Made by a program: the position numbers and the translations under genes | Part shown: positions 10,868-21,385 of the stretch, piece by piece | How positions within the stretch are numbered: position 1 is the first letter of the stretch | Layout of the letters: each line of letters starts with the position of its first letter | Notes under the pieces: model-generated | The model's input: the letters and a program-made list of their open reading frames with translations, nothing else | Database searches by the model: none | What the model was told of the DNA's origin: nothing | Assembly (NCBI GenBank): GCA_022925895.1 | Contig: JAKSYS010000195.1 | Location: 26,591 to 90,590, forward strand | Direction: 5' to 3' | Origin: Fragilaria crotonensis | Lineage: Eukaryota; Bacillariophyta; Fragilariophyceae; Fragilariales; Fragilariaceae | Length of the DNA stretch: 64,000 bases

Positions 10868-10952
10868 AATCACCGGGTGCACCGTAGAGCGACCTGATCT
10901 TCTTCCAGAACCTCCTTTCCTGTTCAGAGGAGGAATCCAAAGATGACACCAT

Positions 10953-12870
10953 TGTGCTATTGGCCCTTGAGCTTCGACTCGTTCGAATCCTCAATGGTCG
11001 TTTGCAAAGGAGGACGGGGGTTGTCGTTACTATCAGGCGGAACTCTAGAGTAGTGGAATGCGATCATGGAATGGCGGCGTATTATTATCGATCTATTCAG
11101 ATATATATATATATTTTACCATGTTCCTACTGCCGGTAGGGTCTACTACCACCAGTATCATATGTTGCCATCAGTGTAGTAGAATGGTGACTGTCTTACA
11201 TTTATTTTGTATGATACTGTCGTACAGTGAATACTGAAGCAGATGTGGGAATCAGAATCATATTCGAGTTGGCGGTAATTCTTTATTCTGCCACGGTACT
11301 GGTACGTCAAACATCATACTGCAGGTTCATCTCCCGAATCACATATACACTGTGTACGGAAGACACCCCTTTTGGTCTGAGGAATGCCGAAGCTACCAGA
11401 ACCACCTGTAGAGATCCATGTATGCATATGGGCTTTCTTCCCAGTCTGCAGCACTGCAGCAGTAGGAGATACTCGCAGACGAGGAAGACAGTGGCGATCC
11501 TTGCCCCTACCCAGCACCTTATGTCTTTCCATCTGAGACCCCATACATCGATGTCTCCATCTTCTATAATGGAGTTTGAAGAAATGTCCCCAGTCTTTAC
11601 ACTGTCAATACCTTTTGGGTATCCGACAGCCCCAGCACCACTCCGGTCCTGGCAAGATGTTCAATGTGTCACGCCGCGTTGAAACAAATATTCAATTTCG
11701 CACCTGCTGATAGCACCCTGGAGTAGCGACAAAATTTTAATCGCAAGGATTTTGGACATGAAAGACCGTGTCACCAGTGTCGAGCAATTTCTGCCAGAAA
11801 GTGTGGGAACATTGGACGGTGTCGCGACCGACAAGTGACAACTAATCATGATGGTATGGATGACTCCAGAATCGATCCGAAATGATTATCGGTACTTCGA
11901 GATCATTGAATATGCGGTTCGGCACCGGTTGCTCTGGTTCTGTCTGAAATCTACGCTTTCCACAAACGTTGAGGTGACGATCGGGTCGGCAGGGGTTGAT
12001 ATCGTCGCTTCCCGTGTCGTCGAGTGACATCAAGTAGAGCAGGCGCGTCGAGAACCCAACCGACATTCGCAATAAATAACTACAATATGCACAAGTAGTA
12101 GCAAATGCTGTTGCACGCTGTAGGGCAGTTGAAACTTGGTTGCCTCTTGAAACCTTGTGTGCTTACAAGGCACCCTCAGAATGCACGTTGAGACCTACAG
12201 AACGAAGATGCAACCCATGCGATTGAAAGTAAGCATAACATCGCGTCAACGGACTTGGATGAAACGAATGGGCTGGACCCAGCTACTGCGGGAGTCACAT
12301 CGGAAGATTTGTTGGTCGCGGAGAGCATGCAAGAAGTCAGCCAACGCAACACCGACGCAGCCGCCAAGGTGACGAACGATTTGAATCAAATGCTCCAGAA
12401 GGTCAATGACCTTCGAAAAGCATTCCTGTAGTGTCAGCCAAATGTACGAATCCCCTATAAGCACGGAATAAAAAAAGATCAACAGTTTTTAGATCGCATT
12501 ATCTAGAATCGCAAGCAGCCCTGCTCACGAACGCAGTCAGCCTGCGGCTGGTTTGCCATTGCTCTTCAGCCCTGCTCACGAACGCAGTCAGCCTGCGGCT
12601 GGTTTGCCATTGCTCTTTTCATATGTGATAGTCGTGCTTTTCAAAAGATATCAATGGAAATCCTTGTGCCTTCACGTTGAATCATTTCATCCATTCTGCG
12701 TGAAGCGGGCATGCAGTTAAGTCGGACCAAGCCAGCTATCACTCATCACCAATTAGGAAATACTGGCACCCATGCGAGTCGAATGACATGACAAGAATGG
12801 CGATCGGAGCATCACTGTATCCCTTAACCATCATCAACGGCAATCCTCGGCAACAAATCTGTCAGCAGTC
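10953..12870. other. Spacer with companion relics, downstream of ANK3
   Basis: Plus-strand relics of the companion sequences, all broken by stops. Nuclease N-terminal fragments (LLGIRQPQHHSGPG) lie near 11595-11650. At 12295-12430 is the polar tail (segments corresponding to TDAAAKVTNDLNQM). TCTAGAATCGCAAG at 12502 and the block with AGCCATC/TATCACTCATCACC near 12735 are the usual downstream blocks. It corresponds to 39182-41203 in block B with many small differences. Confidence 0.6.
12516..12617. repeat. 51-bp direct tandem duplication
   Basis: The unit starting CAGCCCTGCTCACGAACGCA occurs twice with no differences (12516-12566, 12567-12617). The block B counterpart near 40909 has a single copy, so the duplication is younger than the segmental duplication. 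Confidence 0.9.
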
Positions 12871-14850
12871 TCATAAACGACGCCGCTTTCTTTCTCTACT
12901 GTTCAATTCCTCATCTTGCCGAAAGACATTTGCTTCCCACTCGCAACGCTGACAAACTTTGGAATGTTCCTCAAGACGGCTTGCGATATCAAACAATCCG
13001 CATTTGCGAGCAATATCCAACGCCGTCGATCCTGCTCTATTTCGAACACTCACATCCACCCTGTCGTCGTCCAAAAGCTCACAAACCACATCCAAACGAT
13101 CCCTAAAGGTGGCCCACATAAGGGCTGTGTTGCCATGAGCACCTCGTGCATTCACATCCAACTTGTCATGCTTCAACAACTCGAGAACAATTTCCCATCG
13201 ATCCTCTGCACTGGCCAAGTAAAAGGCTGTGCGACCTTTCCTGTCTTGGAGATTCACATCGACCCCCTTGTGTTTCAACAATTCGCAAACAATGAGTGAA
13301 TCACGCTTTATTTCACTTCGCCAATGTTTCATAGAGCATGCAAGGATGAGTGGTGTGCAGCCTTGAATATCTTGGGCATTCACATCCACCTCCTTGCGTT
13401 TCAGCAAGTCGCAAACAATGTCCAATTCTTTTTTGTAGCTTGCAATGGCGAGTGGTGTGCGGCCGCGATTGTCGTGAGCATTCACATCCACCTCCTTGTG
13501 CTTCAACAGCGCGCGAACAATTACCAAGTAGCCATTTTCACTTGCACTGATGAGTGGTGTACAGCCTTCTTTATCTTGGGCATTCACATTCACCTCTTGG
13601 CGCCCCAACAACAAGCGAACAATTCCCTTTCTTTCCCTAGAGCATGCAACGAGGAGTGGTGTTCTGTCATCCTTATCTTGGGCGTTCACATCCACCGCAT
13701 GATGCTGCAACAACGCGCGAACGATTCTCAGGCGTCCTTCGACACATGCAATCATAAGTGGTGTGCGGCCGTGCCTATCTCTGATATTCACATCCATATC
13801 TTTGCGCTGCAACAACGTGCCAACAATCGCCGCGTGTCCCCGGCCACTAGCAATGCGGAGTGCCGTGTCGGCATACTTGTTTTGGGCATTCACATCGAGC
13901 TCCTTGCGCTGCAACAACTTGCGAACAATGTCCAAATCTCCCTTTTGGCATGCAATCATGAGTGGTGAACTGCCACTGCTATTGTCGGCGTTTACTGCCA
14001 CCTCCGTGTGTTTCAGCAACTCGCAAACAATCCCAACATGGCCAAACTTGCATGCAAGAATGAGTGCTGTGTTACCGCTTGCACCTCTGATATTCACATC
14101 CAACTTCTCGTGTTGTAACAACTCGCGAACAATCCCAACATGGCCAGAAATGGTTGCAGTACTGAGTGCTGTTGAATTGTGTTTATTTCTCATATTCACG
14201 TCCAACTCCTTGTGTTTCAATAACTCACAAACCATTCCAACATGTCCATTATGACTTGTAGCCCTGAGTGCTGTTCGGCCATACTCATCTTGGGCGTTCA
14301 CATCCACCTCTTCGCGCGTCAACAACTCAGACGCGATTTCCAAATGTCCAAGGTCGGCTGCAATGATAAGTGGTGTTCGGCCTTTCATACATCGGGCATT
14401 CACATCCACATCGCTGCGTTTCAACAACTCGCAAGCAATCCCAAAATGTCCGCATTCGATTGCAATGATGAGCGCTGTGCGACCTCTTACATCTCCGATA
14501 TTCAAATCAACCTCCTTATGCTTCAACAACTCGCAAACAACTGGCAAATGGTCATACAAGCATGCCATCATGAGTGCTGTGCAACGGTGCATGCGACTGC
14601 GGCCATTCACCTCCATCACCTTCTTGTGTTGCAACAACTCGCGAACCATTTCCAAGTCGCCAAGTCCACTTGCAATATAAAGACATGTCCAACTAGTACG
14701 GTCACGCGGTTCCCACTTCTTTACATCACTCTCTTGTAGAATTTGCCGGTGGGCATCAAGAGCAGTGTATGAATAGCTGGGTTCGCATTCGAGCGAATTG
14801 ATCTTGTTCCAGAATCTCCTTTCCTGTACAGAGAAATCCAAAGATGACAT
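12871..14850 (-). CDS. ANK3: ankyrin-repeat protein, about 17 repeats, intact
   Basis: One uninterrupted frame of about 659 codons. ATG 14850 gives MSSLDFSVQERRFWNKIN, the family leader; the frame runs 14 codons further upstream but starts there with TTG. Leader about residues 1-45, then DVKNWEPRDRTSWTCLYIAS, then about 17 repeats of 34 residues (for example RTPLIIAADLGHLEIASELL). Repeat 14 is long (SMKHWRSEIKRDSLIVCELL). The final three are the conserved cap, and the basic tail is RERKRRRL, a plausible nuclear-localisation signal (inference). No membrane segment. Orthologous in position to ANK3'. Likely a soluble protein-binding scaffold; no enzymatic domain is seen. Confidence 0.85.
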   Translation of the reverse strand: MSSLDFSVQERRFWNKINSLECEPSYSYTALDAHRQILQESDVKKWEPRDRTSWTCLYIASGLGDLEMVRELLQHKKVMEVNGRSRMHRCTALMMACLYDHLPVVCELLKHKEVDLNIGDVRGRTALIIAIECGHFGIACELLKRSDVDVNARCMKGRTPLIIAADLGHLEIASELLTREEVDVNAQDEYGRTALRATSHNGHVGMVCELLKHKELDVNMRNKHNSTALSTATISGHVGIVRELLQHEKLDVNIRGASGNTALILACKFGHVGIVCELLKHTEVAVNADNSSGSSPLMIACQKGDLDIVRKLLQRKELDVNAQNKYADTALRIASGRGHAAIVGTLLQRKDMDVNIRDRHGRTPLMIACVEGRLRIVRALLQHHAVDVNAQDKDDRTPLLVACSRERKGIVRLLLGRQEVNVNAQDKEGCTPLISASENGYLVIVRALLKHKEVDVNAHDNRGRTPLAIASYKKELDIVCDLLKRKEVDVNAQDIQGCTPLILACSMKHWRSEIKRDSLIVCELLKHKGVDVNLQDRKGRTAFYLASAEDRWEIVLELLKHDKLDVNARGAHGNTALMWATFRDRLDVVCELLDDDRVDVSVRNRAGSTALDIARKCGLFDIASRLEEHSKVCQRCEWEANVFRQDEELNSRERKRRRL

Positions 14851-16451
14851 TGTGCTATTGGCGGGTTGGGTACTGGACGGTCTTATACTCAATGGTATGC
14901 GAATGACGGGTTGTGATGAGAATCAAGACAACCTGTGCATGCGACGTGTTAGCGGTGCTTGATGTAAAAAAAATGTTCTAGTGGTACGTTTACTCTCTAC
15001 TCATATTCTAGTAACATATGCTAGTAGAAGGTGAAACATGCAGCACGTCTCGTGAACTTGCGGGAATCAGAATCTCTGATGGTGAAACTGAACCGCTGTT
15101 TATCATTTTCTAGTTTTTAACAACAAAAGAACAAAAGCTCTCATAAATGACTCTTTTTCGGGTTTCAATGCAGTTAATCTTAATCTTTCTTCTGAGAACA
15201 AATTCACATGCTACCGTTCGTAGCCTCCAACGGACTGTTCTAGGAGGGCTACTGTACTGTCAACCATGTGAACTACCGCCGGTATTAACATTTCACAGAA
15301 AATGTTTCATTCTTCCCCACGTATAGTGGCCAAGACGGCAAGAGAGAACCAAAGACAACAACATGACTCTTGTGGTGTCAGGCGTCTCAGGCTTCAGCAA
15401 ACACACACAACAGAAGGGAACATTTAAACTTTTAATGGCTGTCAGTGTTGTCAACAGATTTATGCGACGGTGAACGATCAGAAAAGTGAGGACATGGTCA
15501 GTCATCGAAACGATGGTGATGCGAGTCGTGCTCCGGTCCAGGCGATACATTTTTCTAGGTTCGCCTATATAGTGATAGTACATAGTATAGTACACAACAT
15601 CCAGCGACCCCTGCGATCATGAAGAGTATTTGGAAAGGTTCTACAATTCAGATATTCGCGACGGACGAAGGACGACATCACCTAAGACACTGACGATTAG
15701 GAAGACAGTCGGGTTGGTAGGTTGTGCTACGACTTCGACTCTGGATGTTTGGAGTTGCTATCGTCGTTACTGGTGTCTTCGAGTGAGATTACATTCAATG
15801 AATGCGACGTCCTTCGCTCCAGTCCTTTCACCCCAAGTGTTCCGAGTCATATTTGGCGCGCCAGATCGGCTCTCGAAGGACGTATCTTGTTGAAACTCGA
15901 CGAGGGCCTCAAATGCAACATCGAACATCAATGCGTCATTTTGGAACAAATTGGACTGGACCCGCAGGACGTATTCCGCAGTGCCACGACAGAAGTCACA
16001 TTGGAAGATTTGGTCGCGGTGCGCATGCTAGGAATTCGGCAACGAAGAACGGATGCATGGATGACTTTCGAACCCCCCTTGAAAGTGTAAGACATAGAAT
16101 GTACTGCTCACCAGCAACGTATGAAAAAAACAATAGTGCCCGACAGTTTCGTTTTGTTTTGTTTATGGATCTAGATTATAGAGGCCATCGCCGAACCAAG
16201 CTAGTCCAGTCTGCGGCAGTGCGGCTCGTAGTCCTTTGATCTATTCATTCCTGTTGTTTTTTCATTTACAACGCTGGTGAAAAATAAAGCACTTGCCGTC
16301 CTGTTTACGTCATTCGGGAATACCTGCGCGGGACGAGTTGAAGCATAACAACGCATAATCGACAATGGATCAGAAACATTGCCAACTAGACATCTCAAAG
16401 AAGGAAATCCCTCACCGCTTCACCCGCCACCCAACCGCAATTGTTGGCAAT
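14851..16451. other. ANK3 upstream region and companion-gene relics
   Basis: 14880-15260 is the upstream region shared by several ANK genes (blocks reading TTTATCATTTTCTAGTTTT and TTCAATGCA). From about 15440 plus-strand nuclease relics appear, and 15598-16090 carries the longest open stretch of the second companion sequence. It ends with the block containing TATGGATCTAGATTATAG near 16163. The counterpart is 43160-45076. Confidence 0.55.
15722..16090 (+). pseudogene. Companion sequence, block A copy (LEQIGLDPQD type)
   Basis: 122 open codons including LLKLDEGLKCNIEHQCVILE, QIGLDPQDVFRSATTEVTLE and DLVAVRMLGIRQRRTDA. The same string of motifs recurs at 44305-44688 and, more decayed, in nearly every ANK spacer (for example 58040-58267, EKIGLDPQTALR...). 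No known domain recognised. The recurrence in one orientation and the protein-like conservation argue for a former gene. The ATG at 15722 is simply the first in frame. Confidence 0.45.
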
Positions 16452-17717
16452 TCATCTGTCATCTATTTGATTACGAGGCCGCTTCGTTTCTCTGCAGTTC
16501 ACCTCCATGCCTTTCGAAAGGATCTCTACTTCCGACTCGCGAAGCAGACAAGTGTTGGTACTATGCTCCTCAAGACAGCCAACAATTTCAAATACCTCAC
16601 ATTTGCGAGCAATGTCCAACGCTGTCGATCCTGCTTTATTCCTCACACTCGCGTCAACCCTAACATCCTTCAAAAGCTCGCAAACCATGTCCAGCCTTCC
16701 CCTCAGGCAAGCCCAGATCACAGCTGTGTTTCCATGAGGACCTTGAACATTCACATCCATTACGCCGTGATTCAACAACTCAAGAACAACATCCCATCGA
16801 TTCTCTGCACTGGCCCAGTAAAAGGCTGTGCGCCCTTTATTATCTTGGGCATTCACATCAACGTCCCGGTGTTTCAACAACTCTTGAACAATTTCCAAGT
16901 TATCCTTGGTGCATGCAACGATGAGTGGTGTGCGGCCGTACGCATCTTTGGCATTGACATCCACCCCCTTGTGCTTCAACAACTCGCACACAACTTCCAT
17001 GTGACCGTAACCGCATGCAGTGATAAGTGCAGTATAATGGTGTGCATGAAGTTTGGCATTCACATCAATATCCTTGTATTTCAACAACTCGCAAACAATG
17101 CCCAAACTTCCCTTGGCACAGGCAATTATGAGTGGTGTGTGGCCCAAGTTGCAGCTTATATTCGGTTGCAATTCCTTGCGTTTCATCAACTCGCAAACAA
17201 TTTCCAGACTTCCTTCCATGCACGCGGCAATGAGTGGCGTACGGCCACAAGCATCTTGGATATTCACATCAATGCTCTTGTGTTTCAAAAACTCGCAAAC
17301 AATGTCAACTTTATTTTCGAAGCATGCATAGATGAGTGGTGTGCGGCCATCATCGTCATCATCTCTCACATTCACATCCAAGTCCTTGTGTTTCAAGAGC
17401 TCGCGAATAATGTCTAAATTTCCCTTGGCACATGCAATAATGAGTGGTGTGGAGCCGACACTGCTGTCGCGAATGTTGACATTGACTCCATCGTGTTTCA
17501 CGAGCTCGCGAACAATTCTCAAATGATCGTAGGCACATGCAATGAGAAGAGATGTGAAACCCCATGAATTCTGGAAATTCACGTCGTTTCCCTGTATGCA
17601 CAGCTCCAGACCACTGCGAACCTCAAATGTCAGACCGGGTGTGCTGCGTATGATTGACTTTATCTTCTTCCTGAACCTTTCCTGCTGTTCTGCTGGTGAG
17701 CAATGCAGAGATGTCAT
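16452..17717 (-). CDS. ANK4: ankyrin-repeat protein, about 10 repeats, intact
   Basis: About 421 codons from ATG 17717 (MTSLHCSPAEQQERFRKKIK); a longer in-frame extension to 17819 lacks similarity to paralog starts. The leader differs from ANK3 but keeps the pattern 'SP-EQ-ERF-KKI'. It continues SGLELCIQGNDVNFQNSWGF, then about 10 repeats of 34-36 residues, the capping repeats (RTAFYWASAENRWDVV, NTAVIWACLRGRLDMV, STALDIARKCEVFEIV) and a divergent tail CRETKRPRNQIDDR in place of RERKRRR. It is the most distinct member in the window together with ANK4'. Predicted soluble and protein-binding. Confidence 0.85.
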   Translation of the reverse strand: MTSLHCSPAEQQERFRKKIKSIIRSTPGLTFEVRSGLELCIQGNDVNFQNSWGFTSLLIACAYDHLRIVRELVKHDGVNVNIRDSSVGSTPLIIACAKGNLDIIRELLKHKDLDVNVRDDDDDGRTPLIYACFENKVDIVCEFLKHKSIDVNIQDACGRTPLIAACMEGSLEIVCELMKRKELQPNISCNLGHTPLIIACAKGSLGIVCELLKYKDIDVNAKLHAHHYTALITACGYGHMEVVCELLKHKGVDVNAKDAYGRTPLIVACTKDNLEIVQELLKHRDVDVNAQDNKGRTAFYWASAENRWDVVLELLNHGVMDVNVQGPHGNTAVIWACLRGRLDMVCELLKDVRVDASVRNKAGSTALDIARKCEVFEIVGCLEEHSTNTCLLRESEVEILSKGMEVNCRETKRPRNQIDDR

Positions 17718-18204
17718 TGTAGTAAAAAGGCACTTTCTTTTCGTGTCAGTGTTCCAAAGCAAGGGAGGCGATGTGAACCTGGTGCTGAAATGATGTCGAG
17801 AACAACCAGGCAGCTCCAAGATGGTGGCCCTTTAATTTGTTGTGATTTATCGATAGAGTAGCTAGTCGATAGACACTGTGCTTCGAAAGAGACACTTGCT
17901 GATGAATGAAACAACAACAATGAGTTGGTGCTGAGCTCATTTCATTGGGACTCGAATCATCTTGACTCTTGACGCAAGGTCCGGCAAAGGACGGTTTCAC
18001 CACACAGCCCAAAGCCAATGCACTATGATAACAAGGATTATCAGATATTCAAGAGATATTAATAAAGCTGTATATAGTTATACACATATAGATGTATCAT
18101 ATGCCATATATGATAGTATGATTGATGATTGATGATTGATCCAAGGGTTTCATAAACCCGAATATCAAATCTCAAGACCCTCGTGACGTCATAGAGCAGT
18201 ACGC
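17718..18204. other. Upstream region of ANK4
   Basis: No gene seen. Matches 46322-46433 plus 50841-51139 of block B, where the piggyBac-like element has inserted. The CCCTTTAA at about 17828-17835 is the uninterrupted counterpart of that insertion site. A short AT-rich tract with TATATATGATAG and TGATTGATGATTGATGATTGA repeats (given in part) lies at 18060-18140. Confidence 0.5.
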
Positions 18205-18830
18205 GGAGTATTTATCGTTGTGTTTTAAACAAATTCAGATTTTGAATTTGTTTTAAACAGTTTAAAACTGTTTAAAACAACTTTGTTTAAAACAGCAACA
18301 GTTCACAGTAGTAAGTACTACAGTACTCCAAGTAGTCAAGTACTCGGAGTAGACCACCAATCAATACGGTTCAAAGCCTTGAGAACAAGACAACAAGGAT
18401 AACCAAGACAGAAAGGAGCCCTAAGGACTAATCAGCATGAACTTATAATTGCACTTATGCCTGACAATACTCTGCCTTGTTGCATGCAGGTATCCCACCA
18501 ACTGAATGGTATGGATCCCCTATAAGTGTCCACTGATAACATCCTTTGTCTCACCATTCTTCTTGAATCAAAATGTATTGAATTGTCTGACATGCATCAC
18601 TTAACTGATGTTCTGCATTTTGATGCTGTTTCAACCTATAAACAGTATAGTTATGTGATGAGCAATGAGCCTTGTCGATGAAAAAACCGCATCATAACCG
18701 TAAAACCTTAACCCTAACCTAGATTTCAATTAAACAAATTGTTTTTTTGAAAGAAAAAAGTTGTTTTAAACAGCTGTTTAAAACAGGGTGTTTTAAACAG
18801 CAATTAAACAAACACAACGATAGGAGTATT
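18205..18830. mobile_element. 610-bp hAT-like MITE with 8-bp target duplication
   Basis: Element 18213-18822, TSD GGAGTATT at 18205-18212 and 18823-18830. Ends TATCGTTGTGTTT / AAACACAACGATA form the TIR. Subterminal regions are rich in GTTTTAAAC palindromes (18225-18300 and 18720-18815). The block B counterpart is an empty site with one GGAGTATT at 51140-51147. No coding capacity; an 8-bp duplication is typical of hAT elements, so a hAT transposase elsewhere would be needed to move it. Confidence 0.88.
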
Positions 18831-19212
18831 GCATCCAAAGCTCGTCCCGTTTGCAATTTGCAATCCACCGATCCCAACATGGATGCTGAGGATCCGGATC
18901 TCACGTTAGGCTCATTCCTTCGTTACATTTTAGTATGTATGACATAGATGTATGTATGCCATTCAGTCTACCAGAGTAGAGAGATGGGGAAGAACAACGA
19001 ATCACTCTTGTGGTGTAAGGCGTCTCAGGCGTCAACATACGACAAAAGGGAACAGGTAACTTCGTACATTGTCTTTGGTGTCAAGTGTCAACAGATATGC
19101 GAAGGCGAACAATCAGAGAGAGAGAGAGTGAAGTCGTGTTCACTATTTCGATTTTCCATAAATTTGCGAGTTGTTCAAAGATAACATAAAAGCATCCACA
19201 TTGAGACAGGGA

Positions 19213-20343
19213 ATGAGCACGAGAACAGAACTTCAAAGTGCTGAACGGATTACTAATCTGGAGGGGGTGTATGCGTTGTTATTGTCAATGAACAAGACTT
19301 CATCAGATTCTTTCAAGTCCATAAATGAGAGGCTGTCGTGTATAGACGACAGACTTTCAAAATTTAGTGAGTGATGCAATAGCTAGAGATCCATTTATGG
19401 GCCCTGCCTCTGCAGCAGCAGTAATCACGGACGACGAAGACAGTGGCGATCCGTACCGTTACCAGCACCTTGCGTCGTCTATCCCTTACCCCAAATCATT
19501 GTCTCCATCTTCTACAACGGAGTTTAAGGAATGTCTCCAGTCCTTCTTGCTACAACGCCTTTGGGGTATCCGACAGCCCACCACTCCGGTCCTGGCTAGA
19601 TATTCAATGTGTCACGCCGCATTGAAACAGATATTCAATTTGGAACCAGATGATCGGACCTTGGAGAAGCTACAAGATTTATATCGCAAGGAATGGGACA
19701 TTGAAAAGCAACATGAATCCTACAAGGCACTGTTCCTGAACGAAGGCGAGGAAAGGGAGTGGGTATTTTCGGGATTGCGATTGCTTCAAAACTACGTCGA
19801 ATTAGAAGATCCGCGCCAAATTGCAAGTCCAAATCCGGTCAAACGAGTCGTCGTCAAGATCGTGACGCGAGTCGTGCTGCTTCCGGGTGGGACAATACAC
19901 TTCTCGTCCGCGGTATTGTGGATCACCTAGACAACGTTTAGAACCCCTGCGATTACAAAACAGGAGAAGCTCCGCAGTTCAAATACTCGCAAAGGGTCAA
20001 CCAACAAATCACCAAGGAAATGTTCTTTCAGCTAAAAGCATACGCTCTCTTGCTGCGCGAATCCAATTCTGAATGGATGAAGGTGGATCTCAGGACCTTG
20101 CGATTGTTTTACCTCTCGTCACAACATGATAATGCCAGCGACAACGTTGGTTGTACTGCTACCAAAGGGCGTGCACAATATTTTGACTACGACTTGGGAG
20201 CGACAGCCAAAGAGCGCCATGCAATTCTGTATGACATTTACAAAACGGTGGCCGACACGTGGACGCAGATTCGGGCTTTCGTGGAGACGCAAGATCCATT
20301 GCAGTTTCGTGGATGCAATCGATCCTTTTGTTGGTGTCACTAG
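19213..20343 (+). pseudogene. RecB/PD-(D/E)XK-type nuclease gene, best-preserved relic
   Basis: Three frames joined by eye. 19213-19374: polar leader (KSINERLSCIDDRLSKF). 19367 onward: LSPSSTTEFKECLQSFLLQR, then RLWGIRQPTTPVLARYSMCH, then the helix DRTLEKLQDLYRKEW, then ELEDPRQIASPNPVKR. From about 19850, in another frame: LLVRGIVDHLD and CDYKTGEAPQFKYS, interrupted by TAG 19939-19941, then MFFQLKAYALLLRE and the end CNRSFCWCH. The series His - GIVDHLD - DYK - QLKAYA is the RecB/AddB/Cas4-like nuclease motif set (family knowledge), and the terminal Cys residues resemble a metal-binding end. Introns could explain some breaks, but the TAG inside the catalytic core suggests a pseudogene. Confidence 0.65.
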
Positions 20344-20843
20344 TGTCGACCGCATGTTCTGCCAGGACTTGTGTGGGAACCATAGGAAGGTGCACTCCTC
20401 TACCTATGAACACCACTGAATATATGCAGTTCGGGGCGCGTCGCTGTGCTTCTGTCTGGATCTACGCTTTCCACAAACATTACAGCGACGATCAGGTTTG
20501 CAGGGTTGTGCTATACAAGTATAACTGTGAATGTGGGCATTGCTATGAATGCTAATCGTGTCATCGAGTGACATTTCGTACAATGTATGAGCCGACTGTC
20601 AAGCAGTTCAGGTGTATCAGGAGTACAAGCGTCATTCGCAACAGACAACCGGAATGCTCAAACAATTGCACCTGCTGTTGTGCGCTTTTCCACAGCAGGA
20701 GTCACTTTTGCCGATTTGATCGCGGACAACATGCATAGAATTCGTCAACGCAGAACCGATGCGGCGTCCGAGCGGACGAAAGATTTGAGCTAAATACGCC
20801 AAAAGGTCGACGACTTTCGAAAATCGTTCCGCTAAAGCATAGG
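20344..20843 (+). pseudogene. Continuation of companion sequence: polar tail
   Basis: After the nuclease relic, sequence reading TSVDRMFCQDLCGNHRKV continues in another frame. The frame 20587-20793 ends AGVTFADLIADNMHRIRQRR, then TDAASERTKDLS and a stop, followed out of frame by IRQKVDDFRKSFR. The same tail closes the companion sequence in most spacers. It is charged and helical in appearance, compatible with a coiled coil. Function unknown. Confidence 0.45.
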
Positions 20844-21385
20844 AATCATAAAGAAGTCATAAAATAAACAATATTGAGAGTTCGATTAAAACTGCATAGC
20901 ATAAAAAGCACATGTATATGGATCTGAAATAGAGCCTAGCTCATGAACAAAGTCCAGTCTGTGACTCGTAGTCCACCAGTCCATTGATGCCAGGTTTCCA
21001 GAGGTCCACGGGTAAGTGAATGCAAACACACAGTGCGAGTCAAAGGTCTATCCATGAATGACAATGGGAAATCATGTTGCCCAAGGTCTGGTTTCGGCAT
21101 TTTTATGTATCTAGAATCGCAAGCCCCGCTTAGAAACACAGTATGTCTGCGGCAGGCAGGTATCCCAGTTCTTTATTCATGAATTTTCGTTGTATTCTTC
21201 AAAAGAAACTCATGGCAATCCTTGTGACATCTCGTTGATGCTTTGGATAGTACGTGAAATGGGCGTGCAACCAGGATGAAGAAATCCAGCCATCGCTCAC
21301 TAACAATCCGGGAAAACCGGCACCAGACACGAGTCGAGTTTCCCCCTTGGCCACCATCGAAGGGCTACTTTTGGCAATTCATCTG
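20844..21385. other. Spacer downstream of ANK5
   Basis: Holds the standard downstream blocks: GGATCTGAAATAGAGCC-type sequence near 20920, TATCTAGAATCGCAAGCCCC near 21107, the ACTCATGGCAATCCTTGTGACATCTCGTT-type block (given in part) near 21208, and CCAGCCATCGCTCACTAAC near 21287. No gene seen. Confidence 0.5.

Larger units (their letters stand above)
3376..10952 (-). pseudogene. ANK2: ankyrin-repeat gene split by a copia retrotransposon
   Basis: The 3' segment (3376-5143) encodes about 16 repeats. The first codons lie beyond the inserted element at 10863-10952, starting at ATG 10952 (MVSSLDSSSEQERRFWKK). The element entered at about codon 30; removing it together with one GTGTG duplicate restores a continuous leader (GAPGDSH then FDCRATLQEADVKNW). 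A second lesion is a lost G near 4934 (TCATAATGC against TCATGAATGC in paralogs), which shifts the frame. One repeat is shortened to 24 residues (RTALIIAGNLGHLEVALNAQ), a deletion shared with ANK2' and ANK10. The tail is RERKRRRLSY. The gene cannot give a full-length product in this assembly. Confidence 0.8.

Noticed and set aside
14851-14892. Upstream extension MSIRPSST of ANK3 (and of ANK3', ANK2', ANK8)
   Set aside because: In ANK3 and ANK3' it begins with TTG, and ANK5 and ANK6 start at the MSS position; ATG at MSSLD is the better start.
16365-17417. Long plus-strand frames antisense to ANK genes (also 3781-4428, 13324-13968, 37736-38383, 44990-46021)
   Set aside because: They mirror the ankyrin repeat: the reverse complement of the repeat consensus lacks stops, giving HIHLLVLQQ- or FTSTSLCFNNS-like strings. 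They begin and end with the ANK arrays and have no independent signal.
18700-18722. Telomere-like TTAACCCTAACC
   Set aside because: One or two units only, inside the MITE; no array.
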